From Alteromonas sp. M12 (GTDB lineage: Bacteria; Pseudomonadota; Gammaproteobacteria; Enterobacterales; Alteromonadaceae), in the NCBI RefSeq assembly GCF_037478005.1, contig NZ_CP144164.1:1736001-1800000 (forward strand): a stretch of DNA of 64,000 nucleotides, read 5' to 3'. A program made the translations under genes and the position numbers. Of this stretch, positions 9,132 through 18,642 are shown piece by piece. Below the pieces are notes generated by a model. The model saw only the letters and a list, made by a program, of their open reading frames with translations. It did no database searches and was not told the origin of the DNA. Positions within the stretch are counted from its first letter, which is position 1, and the number at the start of each line of letters is the position of its first letter.

Positions 9132-10187
9132 CTAGATTTGCGGAGGATTTTGTGGATTGTTTTGTTCAACAACTGCAGCTGTGACAGTTGATTCTTGCTC
9201 AAATTCGGTTTTCCAGCGCTGCTGCGAAACATGACTTTTTATCAGCTCGATACATTCATTTACCACGGCTAATACCTCATCATCTAACGCTTCATCTTCA
9301 CTTGAAAATCGACCAATCCCATGTTTTACAAAATCGTCGATTTTTTCTGGGGTCATGTCTTTGAGCAGATTAACGATTGATTGGGTGACAATGTCTGTCA
9401 CCGCGGACTCTAAGGTGCGCTCAATGGTTGAACCTAACACTGGAACCAGTTTTAAGGTTGAAATATGCGGATTGCCTCTAACTGCTTTACCAACACTTTT
9501 GTTCACATGTTGTCTTACGGACTGGCCATGTTCGTTATGTTCAATAGACTCACCAATATGACTCAATACTGATGCTGTCCATCTGGATATCACCGGCAGT
9601 CGAGATGCGATTACATTTTGAGTAATATCTTCTACTAGGGGAGAACCTGCAGCGATATCTTTTTGCGCATCCGATAATACTTTGACAACAATGCGATCAG
9701 ACAGCTCTTCTACAAAAACTTCATAATAAAATGCGATAAAGCGAAACAAAGCTGTGCGCCTAAGGTCAATAATTTCATATTTATGCAGGCGATGAAGAAT
9801 TGAAAATATCCGTAAAAAACGGAATATTCGAGCAGCACCAAGTGGGATACAGCCAACCAAATCGTAAAAGTGAATAAATGGGAAAAAATACCATCTCAAG
9901 TAGGTCTTTTTTACCACTGCAACTATCCAGCGTAAGCAAAATTCACTAAGGAATACCGCGACAAAGGCTAAATCTATCAACAGGAAGTTATTGTGCACAG
10001 GGGCATAGCCAGTGACTAAGGATTCCGATACATAAGCTAATGATTGTTTGACGATTTCGGTGCTGTATAAGGAGTCAAAAATAATCCAGATAAGATTAAT
10101 GAATAATAATCCTAGCATAAATAAATCGAGCAAAAGCCAAGGACCCTCATGGCTTTTGCTTAGATTTTTGCGATTAAACCCCAGCAT
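9132..10187 (-). CDS. Membrane protein with a voltage-sensor-like four-helix domain and no visible pore
   Basis: Unassigned 351-residue protein. The N-terminal 140 residues resemble the S1-S4 domain of voltage-gated cation channels: S1 about 18-40; S2 about 66-91 with FLSEFCLRW (acidic Glu82, Arg86); S3 about 103-116 with Asp109; S4 with Arg120, Arg123, Arg126 at every third residue (ARIFRFLRIFSILHRL). No selectivity-filter segment or S5-S6 pair follows. Instead about 210 mostly soluble residues are predicted, with amphipathic helices and an acidic tail. The gene starts 34 bp after mltD and probably shares its transcript. The role is not known; a pore-less voltage sensor or proton-permeable Hv1-like protein is a possibility, an ordinary membrane anchor another. 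Confidence 0.75.
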   Translation of the reverse strand: MLGFNRKNLSKSHEGPWLLLDLFMLGLLFINLIWIIFDSLYSTEIVKQSLAYVSESLVTGYAPVHNNFLLIDLAFVAVFLSEFCLRWIVAVVKKTYLRWYFFPFIHFYDLVGCIPLGAARIFRFLRIFSILHRLHKYEIIDLRRTALFRFIAFYYEVFVEELSDRIVVKVLSDAQKDIAAGSPLVEDITQNVIASRLPVISRWTASVLSHIGESIEHNEHGQSVRQHVNKSVGKAVRGNPHISTLKLVPVLGSTIERTLESAVTDIVTQSIVNLLKDMTPEKIDDFVKHGIGRFSSEDEALDDEVLAVVNECIELIKSHVSQQRWKTEFEQESTVTAAVVEQNNPQNPPQI

Positions 10188-10221
10188 CGATCATTCCTTT
10201 ACCTTAGTTAACTTTGACTTG

Positions 10222-11907
10222 TTAGGTACGAGTAACGTCAACATAGACTTTTATCTTCTGTCCAGGCTGCAAATATTTACGCAGTTTATCTTGATTCCAA
10301 CGTTTTAAATCGACCAGATTCACTTTAAATTTATTCGCAATTCGAGCTAATGAATCACCTTTTTTAACGGTGTAGGTTAACGTGCGCATTACCGCATCTT
10401 TACGTTGCGATTCAGACGCTTGTTTAACCCAAATAACCAAGTTTTTACCTGGCATTAAGGGATCGGTGGGAGCCATACCGTTCCATTTGGCCAAACTACG
10501 CATGTCGACCTTATATTCGCGGCTTAAATCCCAAAAGGTATCACCACTTTTTACTTTGTGATTTAAAGAGTAACTTCCGCGAGGTTTAGATTGAGTAGTT
10601 GCCAGCCGCTGCTCTTGTGAAAGGGAATATGAATCCAGAGATTTTAGTGAAACCGGCACCAAAATATAATCTCCGACCCGGATCAGGTTGCCTTGCATAT
10701 CATTCACACCTTGGATCACGCCAACGGTGGTATGATATTGTTTGGCTAATTTTAATAAACTGTCACCACTTTTGATTTTATGCCTAACCCAGTTAAGACG
10801 TTCATTTTCTTCTATTTTATTTAGCGCAATCTCAAAATTGTCAACGCTTTCAACAGGCAATAATAATCTGTGAGGGCCATCAGGATCCGTTGCCCAACGA
10901 TTGAAGCCAGCATTCAGGGAATGAAGTTCTTTGAGGGTTAATCCCGCAAGGTCTGCCGCTAACGCAAGATCGATTTGTGACTCCACGTCTACCACTTCAA
11001 CAAAAGGTTTATTTGGAATGGCTGTCCACGCAATATTGTCATCATCTGCATCTTTTAAAATGCTGCTAAGAGCTAATAATTTAGGCACATATGCTCGGGT
11101 TTCGCGAGGTAAATCTAACGACCAGAAGTCAGTAGGTTTTCCGGCTTTTTTATTCCGTCTAATCGCACTTCTGACTCTACCTTCACCTGAATTGTATGCT
11201 GCCAACGCATGTAGCCAGTCGCCATCAAACATATTATTTAAGTAGGTCAGATAGGCAATTGCGCCCTCAGTTGATGCAACTACATCGCGTCTTCCGTCAT
11301 ACCACCAAGTTTGTTTCATGCCAAAACGTTTTCCAGTACCTGGAATAAACTGCCACATGCCTGCAGCACGTCCATGGGAATAGGCAAAAGGATCAAATGC
11401 GCTTTCTACTATGGGCAAAAAAGCTAACTCAAGGGGAAGTTGATTCTTTTCAATTTGCTCAACAATGTAGTGCATGAAAGGCTTGGCTCGAGTTGCGACT
11501 CGCTGCATATATTCAGGGTGCTTCAGATACCAATTTTTTTGTGCCTTTAAACGATCATTATCTGGGATCGGGAAAGTTAACTGTTGTTTAATTCTAAGCC
11601 AAAGGTTTTCAGGGCTCTGAGTTGACTCGTTGATATCAGCAATTTCATCATCAGGTAATTCTACGTAATTGTCTGGCTCAACTGTAATTTCTACTATTTC
11701 TGTAGGGTGAGTAACAGGAATAGTGCCCTGAGATGCGGAGGTGCAATCAAAAAGCTCATCAGCTAAAGCGTGTTTCTGTTCACAGCTGTTATTGATTTGT
11801 TCGGCAATCAGTTGTTCTTGATGAGTTTCGCTTTGGGCATGGGAGTCCGCCATATATGTTTGGCAACCCGTTAATACCATTAGCAACGAAAAAGAGGTGA
11901 TTTTCAT
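10222..11907 (-). CDS. mltD: Membrane-bound lytic murein transglycosylase D with three LysM domains
   Basis: Cleaves the beta-1,4 bond between MurNAc and GlcNAc in peptidoglycan, forming the 1,6-anhydro end. The start ATG at 11907 is chosen because it opens a lipoprotein signal (MKITSFSLLMVLTGC), whereas the longer frame upstream overlaps the gloB end and encodes a non-signal extension. The 561-residue product has an SLT domain (about residues 130-260) with the catalytic Glu in PIVESAF, followed by GMWQFIPGTG and LAAYNSGEGRV. Three LysM peptidoglycan-binding repeats follow (each opening [VI]K[SK]GDS/TF), one more than E. coli MltD. Adjacent gloB upstream is the conserved gammaproteobacterial order. 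Confidence 0.95.
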   Translation of the reverse strand: MKITSFSLLMVLTGCQTYMADSHAQSETHQEQLIAEQINNSCEQKHALADELFDCTSASQGTIPVTHPTEIVEITVEPDNYVELPDDEIADINESTQSPENLWLRIKQQLTFPIPDNDRLKAQKNWYLKHPEYMQRVATRAKPFMHYIVEQIEKNQLPLELAFLPIVESAFDPFAYSHGRAAGMWQFIPGTGKRFGMKQTWWYDGRRDVVASTEGAIAYLTYLNNMFDGDWLHALAAYNSGEGRVRSAIRRNKKAGKPTDFWSLDLPRETRAYVPKLLALSSILKDADDDNIAWTAIPNKPFVEVVDVESQIDLALAADLAGLTLKELHSLNAGFNRWATDPDGPHRLLLPVESVDNFEIALNKIEENERLNWVRHKIKSGDSLLKLAKQYHTTVGVIQGVNDMQGNLIRVGDYILVPVSLKSLDSYSLSQEQRLATTQSKPRGSYSLNHKVKSGDTFWDLSREYKVDMRSLAKWNGMAPTDPLMPGKNLVIWVKQASESQRKDAVMRTLTYTVKKGDSLARIANKFKVNLVDLKRWNQDKLRKYLQPGQKIKVYVDVTRT

Positions 11908-11950
11908 TGCGGTGTTGAAAAACCCTGTTTGACCCTTATCATTGGCTCCA

Positions 11951-12745
11951 CTAAAAATTGTCTTTCCACTGCCTGATTGCAGCGAAAACGTCTGTTTCGT
12001 TGGATAACTTCTTGCCAACAAATTGTTCTGCATTATGTTTTATTTCATCCTGTTGCGCACGTAAAAACGGATTTATCGCTTTTTGTTGTTCGATATTTGA
12101 AGGCAGAGTAGGTAGCCCCTGACTTCTTTGATGTTTTGCCCAATCTGAATAGGCGTGTAGAGCTTGGTTTTCAGGTTCTACATTTAGCGCAAAATTCACA
12201 TTAGCTAAAGTATATTCGTGGGTACAATAGACCTTAGTTTGTGCTGGGAGTTTCATTAATTTCTCTAAAGATTCATGCATTTGTTGTGGTGTGCCTTCGA
12301 AAAGTCTGCCGCAACCCGCTGAAAATAAGGTATCTCCACAAAACAGCATATTTTGACCATAAAACGCGATATGGTCCAAGGTGTGCCCTGGTACCTCTAA
12401 AATCGCCAATTCAAGATCCAAGGAATCGAGCACTACTGAATCGCCTTCCTTCAATCTTTTGGTCAAGCCTTGAATATTACCATAGTCTGGTCCCAACACG
12501 GGAATCTCTGGTGCGTGTTTTAAAAGGGCCAAAATGCCACCGGTATGATCATTGTGATGGTGGGTCACCAATATCCCTTTTAGGGTTAAATTTGTCGATT
12601 GAATATAATCTAAAACTGGTGATGCATCTCCAGGATCAACCACCCAGCAATTCACGCCATTGTGTACACACCAAATATAGTTATCTGTGAACGCCGGGAT
12701 AGGAAATACCGATAGGATTGACTGAGTTTGTTTTGTTTGAGACAT
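11951..12745 (-). CDS. gloB: Hydroxyacylglutathione hydrolase (glyoxalase II)
   Basis: Hydrolyses S-D-lactoylglutathione to D-lactate and glutathione, the second step of methylglyoxal detoxification. The 264-residue metallo-beta-lactamase-fold protein has the binuclear metal motif THHHNDHTGG at residues 61-70, a GHTLDH motif, FCGDTLFSAGCGRLFEG and TKVYCTHEYTLAN, all glyoxalase II hallmarks. It is transcribed before mltD with a 43-bp gap and is divergent from the YafS-like methyltransferase, as in E. coli. Confidence 0.96.
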   Translation of the reverse strand: MSQTKQTQSILSVFPIPAFTDNYIWCVHNGVNCWVVDPGDASPVLDYIQSTNLTLKGILVTHHHNDHTGGILALLKHAPEIPVLGPDYGNIQGLTKRLKEGDSVVLDSLDLELAILEVPGHTLDHIAFYGQNMLFCGDTLFSAGCGRLFEGTPQQMHESLEKLMKLPAQTKVYCTHEYTLANVNFALNVEPENQALHAYSDWAKHQRSQGLPTLPSNIEQQKAINPFLRAQQDEIKHNAEQFVGKKLSNETDVFAAIRQWKDNF

Positions 12746-12821
12746 AATTACCTTGCTTGTGTCACTTCGCTAGTGTTGTACTATATGTAGTTGTTGGTAG
12801 CTGCGCAATTGTTTGGACAAT

Positions 12822-13592
12822 ATGAAGCCTGCTTTAATCTCTAAAAAACCGATTTATCCCACTTCCTGGCAAGCTTTGCCTGTTGGGGAGCCCATGAAAG
12901 AACATGTGGAAACCAGCTTAGAAGCATGTAGCAGGCGTTTTTTTGGCTATCATTTAGTTAAGGTGGGCTGTTTGAGCAGCCAAATCGATTTATCAGAATG
13001 TGCAATCAAACATATTGTTAATGTGGTGAATCGAAAATGCGTAGAGCAACATCAACCTATAAAAGGTAACCAAGTTATCGCAGATAGCCATGAGCTGCCT
13101 TTTAGCGAAAACAGCGTCGACGCTTTTTTGCTAGCCCATGAACTGGACTTTTCCAGAGATCCCCATCAAATTTTAAGAGAAATTGATCGAACATTAATTC
13201 CCAATGGCCACGTGGTGATAGTGGGCTTCAATCCATTTAGTTTGGCTGGGATTTTGCGTTATCTTCCGTTTAAATCAAATAAGATTTTACGGGAAGCTCG
13301 CTTTTTTAGCAGTATGCGAATAAATGACTGGCTGCATTTGCTTGGTTTTGAAACCATTGAGCAACATCAGTTGGTATTTTCGAGTTTGATGTTTAAGCGT
13401 AAATCACGGCTTTTTTCAGGAATAGAATCGTTCTGTCGTAAATATTTGCCAATATTTTCGAGTATTTACGTGATAGTCGCCAAAAAGCGTGTGATTCCAC
13501 TTTCCTTAATTAAACCAAAATGGAAACCCTCACCAAAGTTCTCAACGGTAGGTGCTAGCGTTCGCACCTCAATGCAAAAAAATAGTCGTTAA
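12822..13592 (+). CDS. YafS-like class I SAM-dependent methyltransferase
   Basis: A 256-residue cytosolic protein of the methyltransferase-11 type. The ATG at 12822 is preferred to the TTG at 12813. The central part shows VIADSHELPFSENSVDAFLLAHELDFSRDPHQILREIDRTLIPNG-like features: the acidic loop after strand 2, post-motif I and motif II/III (GHVVIVGFNPFS). The glycine-rich SAM loop expected near residues 45-60 is degenerate (VKVGCLSSQ), as in YafS-type proteins. Divergence from gloB matches yafS in E. coli. Substrate unknown; methylation activity is a family inference. Confidence 0.8.
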   Translation: MKPALISKKPIYPTSWQALPVGEPMKEHVETSLEACSRRFFGYHLVKVGCLSSQIDLSECAIKHIVNVVNRKCVEQHQPIKGNQVIADSHELPFSENSVDAFLLAHELDFSRDPHQILREIDRTLIPNGHVVIVGFNPFSLAGILRYLPFKSNKILREARFFSSMRINDWLHLLGFETIEQHQLVFSSLMFKRKSRLFSGIESFCRKYLPIFSSIYVIVAKKRVIPLSLIKPKWKPSPKFSTVGASVRTSMQKNSR

Positions 13593-13635
13593 CTGCAATA
13601 GCTGAAGTACTGTTGTTAAGTCTGTTTTAGGCAAA

Positions 13636-13663
13636 TAAAAAGGCGTTCATAATATGAACGCCT
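13636..13663 (-). terminator. Terminator at the 3' end of metG
   Basis: An 11-bp palindromic stem AGGCGTTCATA / TATGAACGCCT around a single base, with AAAAA on its left flank (TTTTT on the minus strand). It lies between the convergent methyltransferase and metG genes and reads as a terminator for metG. Confidence 0.82.
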
Positions 13664-13696
13664 AATAGTGGATCAGTTGTTAGGTTAGTGAAGCTA

Positions 13697-15742
13697 TTAT
13701 TTAACTTTCATACCAGGTTGTGCTCCTTCATGGGGTTCCATGATCCACAGATCTTTTCCACCCGGTCCAGCCGCTAAAACCATTCCCTCTGACAAACCAA
13801 AACGCATTTTACGGGGGGCTAAATTTGCCACCATTACGGTTAACTTACCTTCAAGGTCTTCCGGTTGATAGGCTGATTTAATGCCGGCGAACACCTGTTT
13901 AGTTTCTCCGCCTAGATCCAATTGCAGACGCAGTAATTTATCTGCACCTTCAACGTGTTCAGCTTTGGCTATTTTAGCTATACGTAGGTCGACTTTTGCA
14001 AAGTCATCAAAGCTAATCGTTTCACCAATTGGATCTTTGCTAAGTGGGCCATCGGTGGCCGATTCCGACGCGGGAGCTGCGACCTTCTTAGGCTCAAGGT
14101 TTTCTTTTGAGTCTTCTATAATCGCGTTAACCTTGTCCATATCAACACGTTGCATCAAGGCTTTAAACTTGTTTATTTTATGTTTACCCAAGTCACGTTG
14201 CGCACTGTCCCAATCAAGTTCATCGTTTAGGAAGGCTTCAGCTTGCTCAGCCAGTTTTGGTAATACAGGTTTAAGATAAACAACCAATATACGGAACAAG
14301 TTGATTCCCAATGAACAAACATCGTGAGTATATTGCTCTTTACCTTCTTCTTTGATGGTCACCCAAGGAGCTTGCGCATCAATGAATTGATTGGCTTTAT
14401 CTGCCAAAGCCATGATTTCACGGATAGCTCTGTTGTATTGGCGCTTTTCATACATGTTGGCAATGTCATCAGAGGCTTGTTTAAATTGTGCAAGCAATTC
14501 AGGCTCAATGACGTTATCCGATAATGTAGCGTCAAAACGTTTGGTGATGAATCCGGCGCAACGACTGGCAATATTCACTACTTTACCGACTAAGTCAGAA
14601 TTTACTTTCTGCGCAAAATCTTCCAAATTTAAATCGATATCAGTGACGCCGTCACTTAATTTAGAGGCGTAGTAATAACGTAAATACTCTGGATTCAAAT
14701 GATCTAAATAGGTGCGTCCTTTAATAAAGGTACCCGTGGATTTAGACATTTTTGCGCCATTTACCGTGACAAAACCGTGGACGTTAACACCCGTTGGTTT
14801 GCGTAGACCTGCACCTTCAAGCATGGCGGGCCAGAACAAACAATGGAAATATGTAATGTCTTTGCCGATGAAATGATATAGCTCAGCATCTGAGTCTGCA
14901 TTCCAGAAACTATCAAAATCAATATCATGTTGATTACAATAATTTTTGAAGCTCGCCATGTAACCTACTGGAGCATCAACCCAAACATAGAAAAACTTGT
15001 TCGGTGCGCCAGGTATCTCAAAACCGAAATAAGGCGCGTCTCGACTGATATCCCACTGTTGCAATCCTTCGTCAAACCACTCTTTGAGTTTATTGGCGAT
15101 TTCTTCTTGCAGCGCACCACTGACGAGCCACTCTTTGAGCATATCTTCAAATTTTGGCAAATCGAAAAAATAATGTTCTGAATCTTTCAAGATAGGAGTT
15201 GCACCGGATACTACAGAGCGCGGATTGATAACTTCCGTGGGGCTGTAGGTCGCACTGCATACGTCGCAGCTATCGCCATTTTGATTTTCGGCTTTACACG
15301 AAGGGCAAGTACCTTTGATGAAACGATCTGGCAAGAACATTTTCTTTTCCGGATCATACAATTGGCTGATAGTACGTTTGCTGATGTAGCCGGCAGAATT
15401 CAAGCGATTATAGATTTCTTCACATAATTCTTTGTTTTCTTCAGAGTGGGTCACATAGTAATTATCGTATTCGATGTGAAAATCAAGCAGATCTTGGTGA
15501 TGTTCTGCTCGAGTTTGCGCGACCATTTGTTCAGGGGTAATCCCTAACTCCTGAGCTTTTAACATTACCGGCGTACCGTGTGCATCATCTGCACAAACAC
15601 TGTAGCATTGGTTGCCTCGCATTCGTTGATAACGTGTCCATATATCAGTTTGAATGTGTTCCAGTAAATGGCCTAGATGGATAGAACCATTGGCATAAGG
15701 TAAGGCACTGGTGACGAGTATTTTACGTGGCTGATTTGGCAT
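13697..15742 (-). CDS. metG: Methionyl-tRNA synthetase with C-terminal tRNA-binding domain
   Basis: Charges tRNA-Met, including the initiator. The 681-residue class I enzyme (E. coli 677) has the HIGH-type motif HLGH in [15 protein letters not shown], the zinc knuckle CPSC...CDVC, the KMSKS loop at residues 331-335 and, after a charged linker, a Trbp111/EMAP-type tRNA-binding domain at about 575-681 ([14 protein letters not shown]). Divergent from mrp, which is common in gammaproteobacteria. Confidence 0.98.
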   Translation of the reverse strand: MPNQPRKILVTSALPYANGSIHLGHLLEHIQTDIWTRYQRMRGNQCYSVCADDAHGTPVMLKAQELGITPEQMVAQTRAEHHQDLLDFHIEYDNYYVTHSEENKELCEEIYNRLNSAGYISKRTISQLYDPEKKMFLPDRFIKGTCPSCKAENQNGDSCDVCSATYSPTEVINPRSVVSGATPILKDSEHYFFDLPKFEDMLKEWLVSGALQEEIANKLKEWFDEGLQQWDISRDAPYFGFEIPGAPNKFFYVWVDAPVGYMASFKNYCNQHDIDFDSFWNADSDAELYHFIGKDITYFHCLFWPAMLEGAGLRKPTGVNVHGFVTVNGAKMSKSTGTFIKGRTYLDHLNPEYLRYYYASKLSDGVTDIDLNLEDFAQKVNSDLVGKVVNIASRCAGFITKRFDATLSDNVIEPELLAQFKQASDDIANMYEKRQYNRAIREIMALADKANQFIDAQAPWVTIKEEGKEQYTHDVCSLGINLFRILVVYLKPVLPKLAEQAEAFLNDELDWDSAQRDLGKHKINKFKALMQRVDMDKVNAIIEDSKENLEPKKVAAPASESATDGPLSKDPIGETISFDDFAKVDLRIAKIAKAEHVEGADKLLRLQLDLGGETKQVFAGIKSAYQPEDLEGKLTVMVANLAPRKMRFGLSEGMVLAAGPGGKDLWIMEPHEGAQPGMKVK

Positions 15743-15859
15743 GTTTGATTACGAGTCTTGATTAGTTGAAAAAAGGACGCAAATGGTAACGAAAATGCAG
15801 CGTTATTGCATTAGTAAAACAGCATAAAATCACATAAATTGCATCAAAAGGAGTCACCT

Positions 15860-16921
15860 TTGTCGAATACCCTGTTTAATCAACCCCAGATAACGCAAAT
15901 TTGTCAGCTTATTGGACAAATGTTGAGCTTGTCTGAATCGCAAATAACGGATTGTTTGTCTCAGCAAGGGCAAAAATTGCAATTTTGTTTCCCATTTGCC
16001 TGTGAACAGGATTTTTCACTCATTATGGGCGCTATCGACGAACTTGGGTTAGATTCCAATCACGTGCAATTAAGCTGCGATATTGCGGCCAAAAAAACCA
16101 AAGTCAAACGCCTACAAAAGATTAAAAATATTATTGCAGTGGCCTCTGGTAAAGGTGGCGTTGGTAAGTCTACAACGGCAGTGAACCTGGCCTTTGCGTT
16201 ACAAGCGCAAGGTGCAACGGTTGGCATATTAGATGCCGATATTTATGGTCCATCTGTGCCGATTATGTTGGGTAATCCTGAGCAAAGACCGCAAAGCGAA
16301 GATAATAAACATATGATCCCAATCAACTGTAACGGGGTGGTGGCCAATTCGATTGGTTATCTAGTGCCCAGTGATGATGCGACGGTTTGGCGTGGTCCTA
16401 TGGCAAGTAAAGCGTTACAGCAAATCCTTAACGAAACCCTATGGCCTGAACTGGATTATTTGATTGTTGATATGCCTCCAGGCACCGGCGATATTCAGTT
16501 GACTATGGCGCAAATGGTGCCTTTAACTGCTGCAATAGTGGTTACGACACCACAGGACATAGCCTTGGCTGACGCCAAAAAAGGTATCGCGATGTTTAAC
16601 AAAGTGAGTATTCCTGTTTTAGGTATTATTGAGAATATGAGCTATTACCAATGCCGTAAATGCGGCAATAAAGAGTTTGTGTTCGCCAGTGGTGGCGGGC
16701 AAAAATTAGCTGAACAGCAAAGCTTGGAATTACTTGGTCAGTTACCATTAGATATTCAAATCCGAGAGCATGCTGACAACGGTTTACCGTTAATACTTGA
16801 ACAACCTAATGGTGATTTGGCACAGGCGTATTTGCATGCCGCTAAAAAAATGTCACAACAATTAGCCTACAGCCAAATTTTAAAAAGTGATGATTCAATC
16901 CCAATTGTTGAAAAACATTGA
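15860..16921 (+). CDS. mrp: Mrp/ApbC iron-sulfur cluster carrier ATPase
   Basis: A cytoplasmic P-loop ATPase that binds and delivers 4Fe-4S clusters. The start is taken as the TTG at 15860 because a strong SD (AAAGGAG, 15847-15853) lies 6 bases before it; an upstream in-frame TTG at 15839 has none. The 353-residue product has a MIP18/DUF59-like N-terminal region (about 1-80), the deviant Walker A GKGGVGKS at 97-104, DMPPGTGD, and the cluster-binding CRKC pair near residue 260. Divergent from metG and followed by dcd. Confidence 0.95.
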   Translation: MSNTLFNQPQITQICQLIGQMLSLSESQITDCLSQQGQKLQFCFPFACEQDFSLIMGAIDELGLDSNHVQLSCDIAAKKTKVKRLQKIKNIIAVASGKGGVGKSTTAVNLAFALQAQGATVGILDADIYGPSVPIMLGNPEQRPQSEDNKHMIPINCNGVVANSIGYLVPSDDATVWRGPMASKALQQILNETLWPELDYLIVDMPPGTGDIQLTMAQMVPLTAAIVVTTPQDIALADAKKGIAMFNKVSIPVLGIIENMSYYQCRKCGNKEFVFASGGGQKLAEQQSLELLGQLPLDIQIREHADNGLPLILEQPNGDLAQAYLHAAKKMSQQLAYSQILKSDDSIPIVEKH

Positions 16922-17010
16922 ACAACCGCACCTAGGCGATCATAATGTGCGCGAATTGAGCTTTAAATTAAAAGCCGCGGATCAAGCGGTACACTTACAG
17001 AGAAAATTTC

Positions 17011-17601
17011 ATGCGGTTATGTGATAAAGATATTTTTCAATACATAAAAGAAGGCAAAATTTCGATTTCTCCTGAACCTGATTATTCTGAAATCAGTGGT
17101 GTAACCGTGGATATCCGATTAGGTAATAAATTTCGGGTTTTTGAAGATCACACAGCACCTTTTATTGATCTCAGTGGTCCTAAAGCTGAAGTTCAAGAAG
17201 CCATGAACACAGTTATGAGCGATGAAATTATTGTCCCTGATGATAAGTCCTTTTTCCTGCACCCGGGTGAATTGGCATTAGCGGTGACGTATGAATCTGT
17301 GACGCTACCGGCCAATATTGTTGGCTGGTTAGATGGACGTTCTTCCCTTGCACGCTTGGGATTGATGGTTCACGTTACCGCACATCGCATAGATCCGGGC
17401 TGGTCAGGCAATATCGTATTGGAGTTTTTCAATAGCGGTAAACTACCATTGGCGTTAAAACCAAAAATGAAAATTGGTGCCATCAGTTTTGAAGTGTTGT
17501 CTGATTTTGCAGAAAAACCCTACAGCAGTAGAGCTGATGCGAAATATCGTAATCAAGATGGAGCTATTGCTAGTCGCATTAGTGCAGACGACAAGTCTTA
17601 G
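17011..17601 (+). CDS. dcd: dCTP deaminase
   Basis: Deaminates dCTP to dUTP, the main dUMP source for thymidylate synthesis in enteric-type bacteria. The 196-residue protein carries the family core [22 protein letters not shown] with the catalytic Glu in the following [10 protein letters not shown]. Length matches E. coli Dcd (193). It is 89 bp after mrp in the same direction, so the two may be co-transcribed; the metG / mrp-dcd neighbourhood is conserved in Gammaproteobacteria. The downstream AraC gene is convergent 18 bp away. Confidence 0.97.
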   Translation: MRLCDKDIFQYIKEGKISISPEPDYSEISGVTVDIRLGNKFRVFEDHTAPFIDLSGPKAEVQEAMNTVMSDEIIVPDDKSFFLHPGELALAVTYESVTLPANIVGWLDGRSSLARLGLMVHVTAHRIDPGWSGNIVLEFFNSGKLPLALKPKMKIGAISFEVLSDFAEKPYSSRADAKYRNQDGAIASRISADDKS

Positions 17602-17619
17602 AGGTTGGGGTTACTAAAC

Positions 17620-18642
17620 TCAGTAGAGTGGATTTTCAGTCGTCGTTCTGAGTTGGCTAGGCGTTAACCCCGTCCAACGTTTGACTGAACGCCGGAAATT
17701 AGGAATATCACTAAACTGCATCAAGTGAGCCGTTTCTTCGTTACTGAGTTGTTGAACTTGGAGTAGGTAGATTGCTTCTTGTTTGCCTACTTCATCATGA
17801 ATTTGCTGAAAGGTGTAACCATGCTGTTTGAGCTTGCGTTTAAACGTTGCAGGACTCATACAAAATTTCTCGGCTGCTTTTTGTAAGCCACAATCAGAAT
17901 GTTTTGATATTGTGGTACGCACCGCTTCTATAAATCCTTTGCTTGGCATCGAAACCATCTTGCACTGACGCAAAGCATGGCGTTTTAAGCTATCGCTGCG
18001 ATTTATACACAAGCTCGCCAGCCATTTTTTATCGAAGCTAATACTCATCGCGGGTTGAGAAAAGTTCAGTCTATGGCCTAAATGAACCTCGTACTCTTGA
18101 ATATATTTAGGCCGTGGAAATGGAAAGTTAAACTGAAATGGGATGCGCTGACCGAGAATTAATTTAACGGCTGAAACCAGTGCCGTGCAATACAGCTCTG
18201 CGATAAATTGAAAGCGCTCTCCACATCCAATCGCATCGGTAATCAATACGTAGTGACGTTGCTGCGAAGCATAGTGTTTAGTGTCTAAAAAAGGGCAAAT
18301 CTGACTTCTAAGTACGGCCAACACAGTGAATGCATCAGCTAAATTACGACTGTGCATCAATGCATTGGAAATCGCCCCATAATTGCCCGGAAACATACGT
18401 TTGCCTAATAAAAAACCACAATCGTGTCCTGGAGTTAATGATTGCGCATTGCCCATAAGTTGCAGCAATTGTAGCGCACTGAGCTTTCTATCTGACACTA
18501 AATCTTGATTAAATATGCCTGTGCCACGCAACAGCTTGTGTTTATTGACGTCTCTGGAACGACTGAAGTCCAAAATGCTAGCTGCCAATTGGTGGGCAGG
18601 TATAACTTTATCATCAACATAAAAAAAGCGGTTTTCATCCAT
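17620..18642 (-). CDS. AraC family transcriptional regulator
   Basis: A 340-residue regulator. The first 200 residues resemble the AraC ligand-binding domain found in OruR/ArgR-type regulators, with the GNYGAISNALMHSRNLADAF segment typical of that group. The last 100 residues form the double helix-turn-helix: FCMSPATFKRKLKQHGYTFQQI and the closing QFSDIPNFRRSVKRWTGLTPSQLR. The start is taken as ATG 18642 (GTG 18654 is possible); either way it overlaps the end of the GGDEF gene, suggesting translational coupling. Effector and targets are unknown. The upstream partner suggests a shared sensory role. Confidence 0.88.
   Translation of the reverse strand: MDENRFFYVDDKVIPAHQLAASILDFSRSRDVNKHKLLRGTGIFNQDLVSDRKLSALQLLQLMGNAQSLTPGHDCGFLLGKRMFPGNYGAISNALMHSRNLADAFTVLAVLRSQICPFLDTKHYASQQRHYVLITDAIGCGERFQFIAELYCTALVSAVKLILGQRIPFQFNFPFPRPKYIQEYEVHLGHRLNFSQPAMSISFDKKWLASLCINRSDSLKRHALRQCKMVSMPSKGFIEAVRTTISKHSDCGLQKAAEKFCMSPATFKRKLKQHGYTFQQIHDEVGKQEAIYLLQVQQLSNEETAHLMQFSDIPNFRRSVKRWTGLTPSQLRTTTENPLY

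Noticed and set aside
11908..12033. 42-residue N-terminal extension of MltD
   Set aside because: It overlaps the gloB end and would bury the lipoprotein signal; the ATG at 11907 gives a normal lipobox.
12241..12690. 149-codon plus-strand frame opposite gloB
   Set aside because: Opposes a clearly functional glyoxalase II with complete metal motif.
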